NCBI GenBank assembly: GCA_934359535.1
Contig: CAKRLN010000152.1
Span: 1-5,689 of the forward strand
DNA length: 5,689 nucleotides
Direction: 5' to 3'
Origin: an uncultured Lachnospiraceae bacterium
GTDB taxonomy: Bacteria; Bacillota; Clostridia; Lachnospirales; Lachnospiraceae
This document shows, one piece after another, positions 5,149 to 5,689 of this stretch. The first letter of the stretch is position 1, and the number at the start of each line of letters is the position of its first letter. Position numbers and translations under genes: made by a program. Below the pieces are notes generated by a model. That model saw only the letters and a list, made by a program, of their open reading frames with translations, ran no database searches and had not been told where the DNA came from.

Positions 5149-5689
5149 ATGGCAGAAGCAAGAATGTTTTATCAGGAAGATTGTAACTTATCTTTACTGG
5201 AAGGAAAGACCGTTGCTATTATCGGTTACGGAAGCCAGGGACATGCACATGCATTAAACTTAAAGGAGTCTGGTGTTAATGTTGTAATCGGACTGTATAA
5301 TGGAAGTAAATCCTGGGCAAAAGCAGAGAAACAGGGATTTAAAGTATATACAGCAGCAGAGGCTGCAAAACAGGCTGACATCATCATGATCTTAATCAAC
5401 GATGAATTACAGGCTGATATGTATAAAAAAGACATCGAGCCAAACCTTGAGCCAGGTAACATGTTAATGTTCGCTCATGGTTTCAACATCCATTACGGAT
5501 GCATCAAGCCACCAAAGGATGTAGATGTAACAATGATCGCACCAAAAGCTCCAGGACATACTGTACGTTCTGAGTATCAGGCAGGAAAAGGAACTCCTTG
5601 TCTTGTAGCTGTTGAGCAGGATGCAACAGGAAAAGCCTTAGATATCGCTTTAGCATATGCTTTAGGAATTGGTGGAGCAAGAGCTGGTG
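5149..5689 (+). CDS. ilvC: Ketol-acid reductoisomerase (3' partial)
   Basis: The first 180 codons of IlvC (class I enzymes are about 330-340 residues) run off the right edge. The enzyme isomerises and reduces acetolactate or acetohydroxybutyrate to the dihydroxy-acid, the step after acetolactate synthase, using a nicotinamide cofactor and Mg2+. The Rossmann domain shows [20 protein letters not shown] (23-42), NDELQADMY (84-92) and [10 protein letters not shown] (108-117, with H110); [10 protein letters not shown] (131-140) carries the conserved K133. The metal-binding helical domain begins near 180 and is outside the window. The cofactor loop reads GLYNGSKSW (48-56), with Y50 where GLR is usual. 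The start at 5149 has a perfect AGGAGG (5135-5140) 8 nt upstream, so codon 6 (ATG) is not the start. Prolines are encoded almost only by CCA, with AGA and GGA frequent, a bias shared with rnfB and typical of high expression. Confidence 0.95.
   Translation, partial: MAEARMFYQEDCNLSLLEGKTVAIIGYGSQGHAHALNLKESGVNVVIGLYNGSKSWAKAEKQGFKVYTAAEAAKQADIIMILINDELQADMYKKDIEPNLEPGNMLMFAHGFNIHYGCIKPPKDVDVTMIAPKAPGHTVRSEYQAGKGTPCLVAVEQDATGKALDIALAYALGIGGARAG

Overview
The window looks like chromosome from an anaerobic Firmicute, most likely a Lachnospiraceae-type gut Clostridium (Roseburia/Agathobacter/Butyrivibrio-like). The evidence is an Rnf-complex RnfB subunit, AGGAGG-type ribosome binding sites, two Gram-positive lipoproteins with lipoboxes, a Firmicutes-type Y-family polymerase, moderate-to-low GC with AT-rich spacers, and the protein sequences themselves. 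The assignment is inferred from sequence character; no database search was possible.

Layout, left to right. (1) 1-413, +: the C-terminal part of rnfB, the last subunit of an Rnf operon in the usual clostridial order, followed by a hairpin and a rho-independent terminator. (2) 564-1757, +: a CapA-family (PGA_cap metallophosphoesterase-like) lipoprotein. (3) 1751-2812, -: an ApbE-family FAD:protein FMN transferase lipoprotein whose stop overlaps the capA-like stop by 7 bp. (4) 2873-4396, +: a UmuC/YqjW/UvrX-type Y-family DNA polymerase, divergent from apbE across a 60 bp AT-rich gap. (5) 4397-4620: a 224 bp spacer with a near-consensus sigma-A promoter and a CodY-box-like sequence. (6) 4621-5121, +: ilvN, the acetolactate synthase regulatory subunit. 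(7) 5149-5689, +: the first 180 codons of ilvC (ketol-acid reductoisomerase), cut by the window edge.

Functional logic. RnfB is part of the membrane ferredoxin:NAD+ oxidoreductase. Rnf needs covalently bound FMN on RnfG and RnfD, and ApbE enzymes make that bond, so the apbE gene 1.3 kb away is a sensible partner although it lies on the opposite strand. The ilvN-ilvC pair makes up consecutive steps of branched-chain amino acid synthesis, with no ilvB in front of ilvN. The CapA-like protein and the polymerase have no evident link to either pathway.

This is mostly ordinary core chromosome. I see no phage genes, insertion sequence, CRISPR array, RNA gene or clearly novel system. The points most worth a second look are regulatory: an extended -10 promoter inside the rnf terminator loop, a perfect 10 bp inverted repeat at the capA/apbE convergent end, and the ilvN upstream region. 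One protein-level point is a tyrosine where IlvC usually has the NADPH-contacting arginine.
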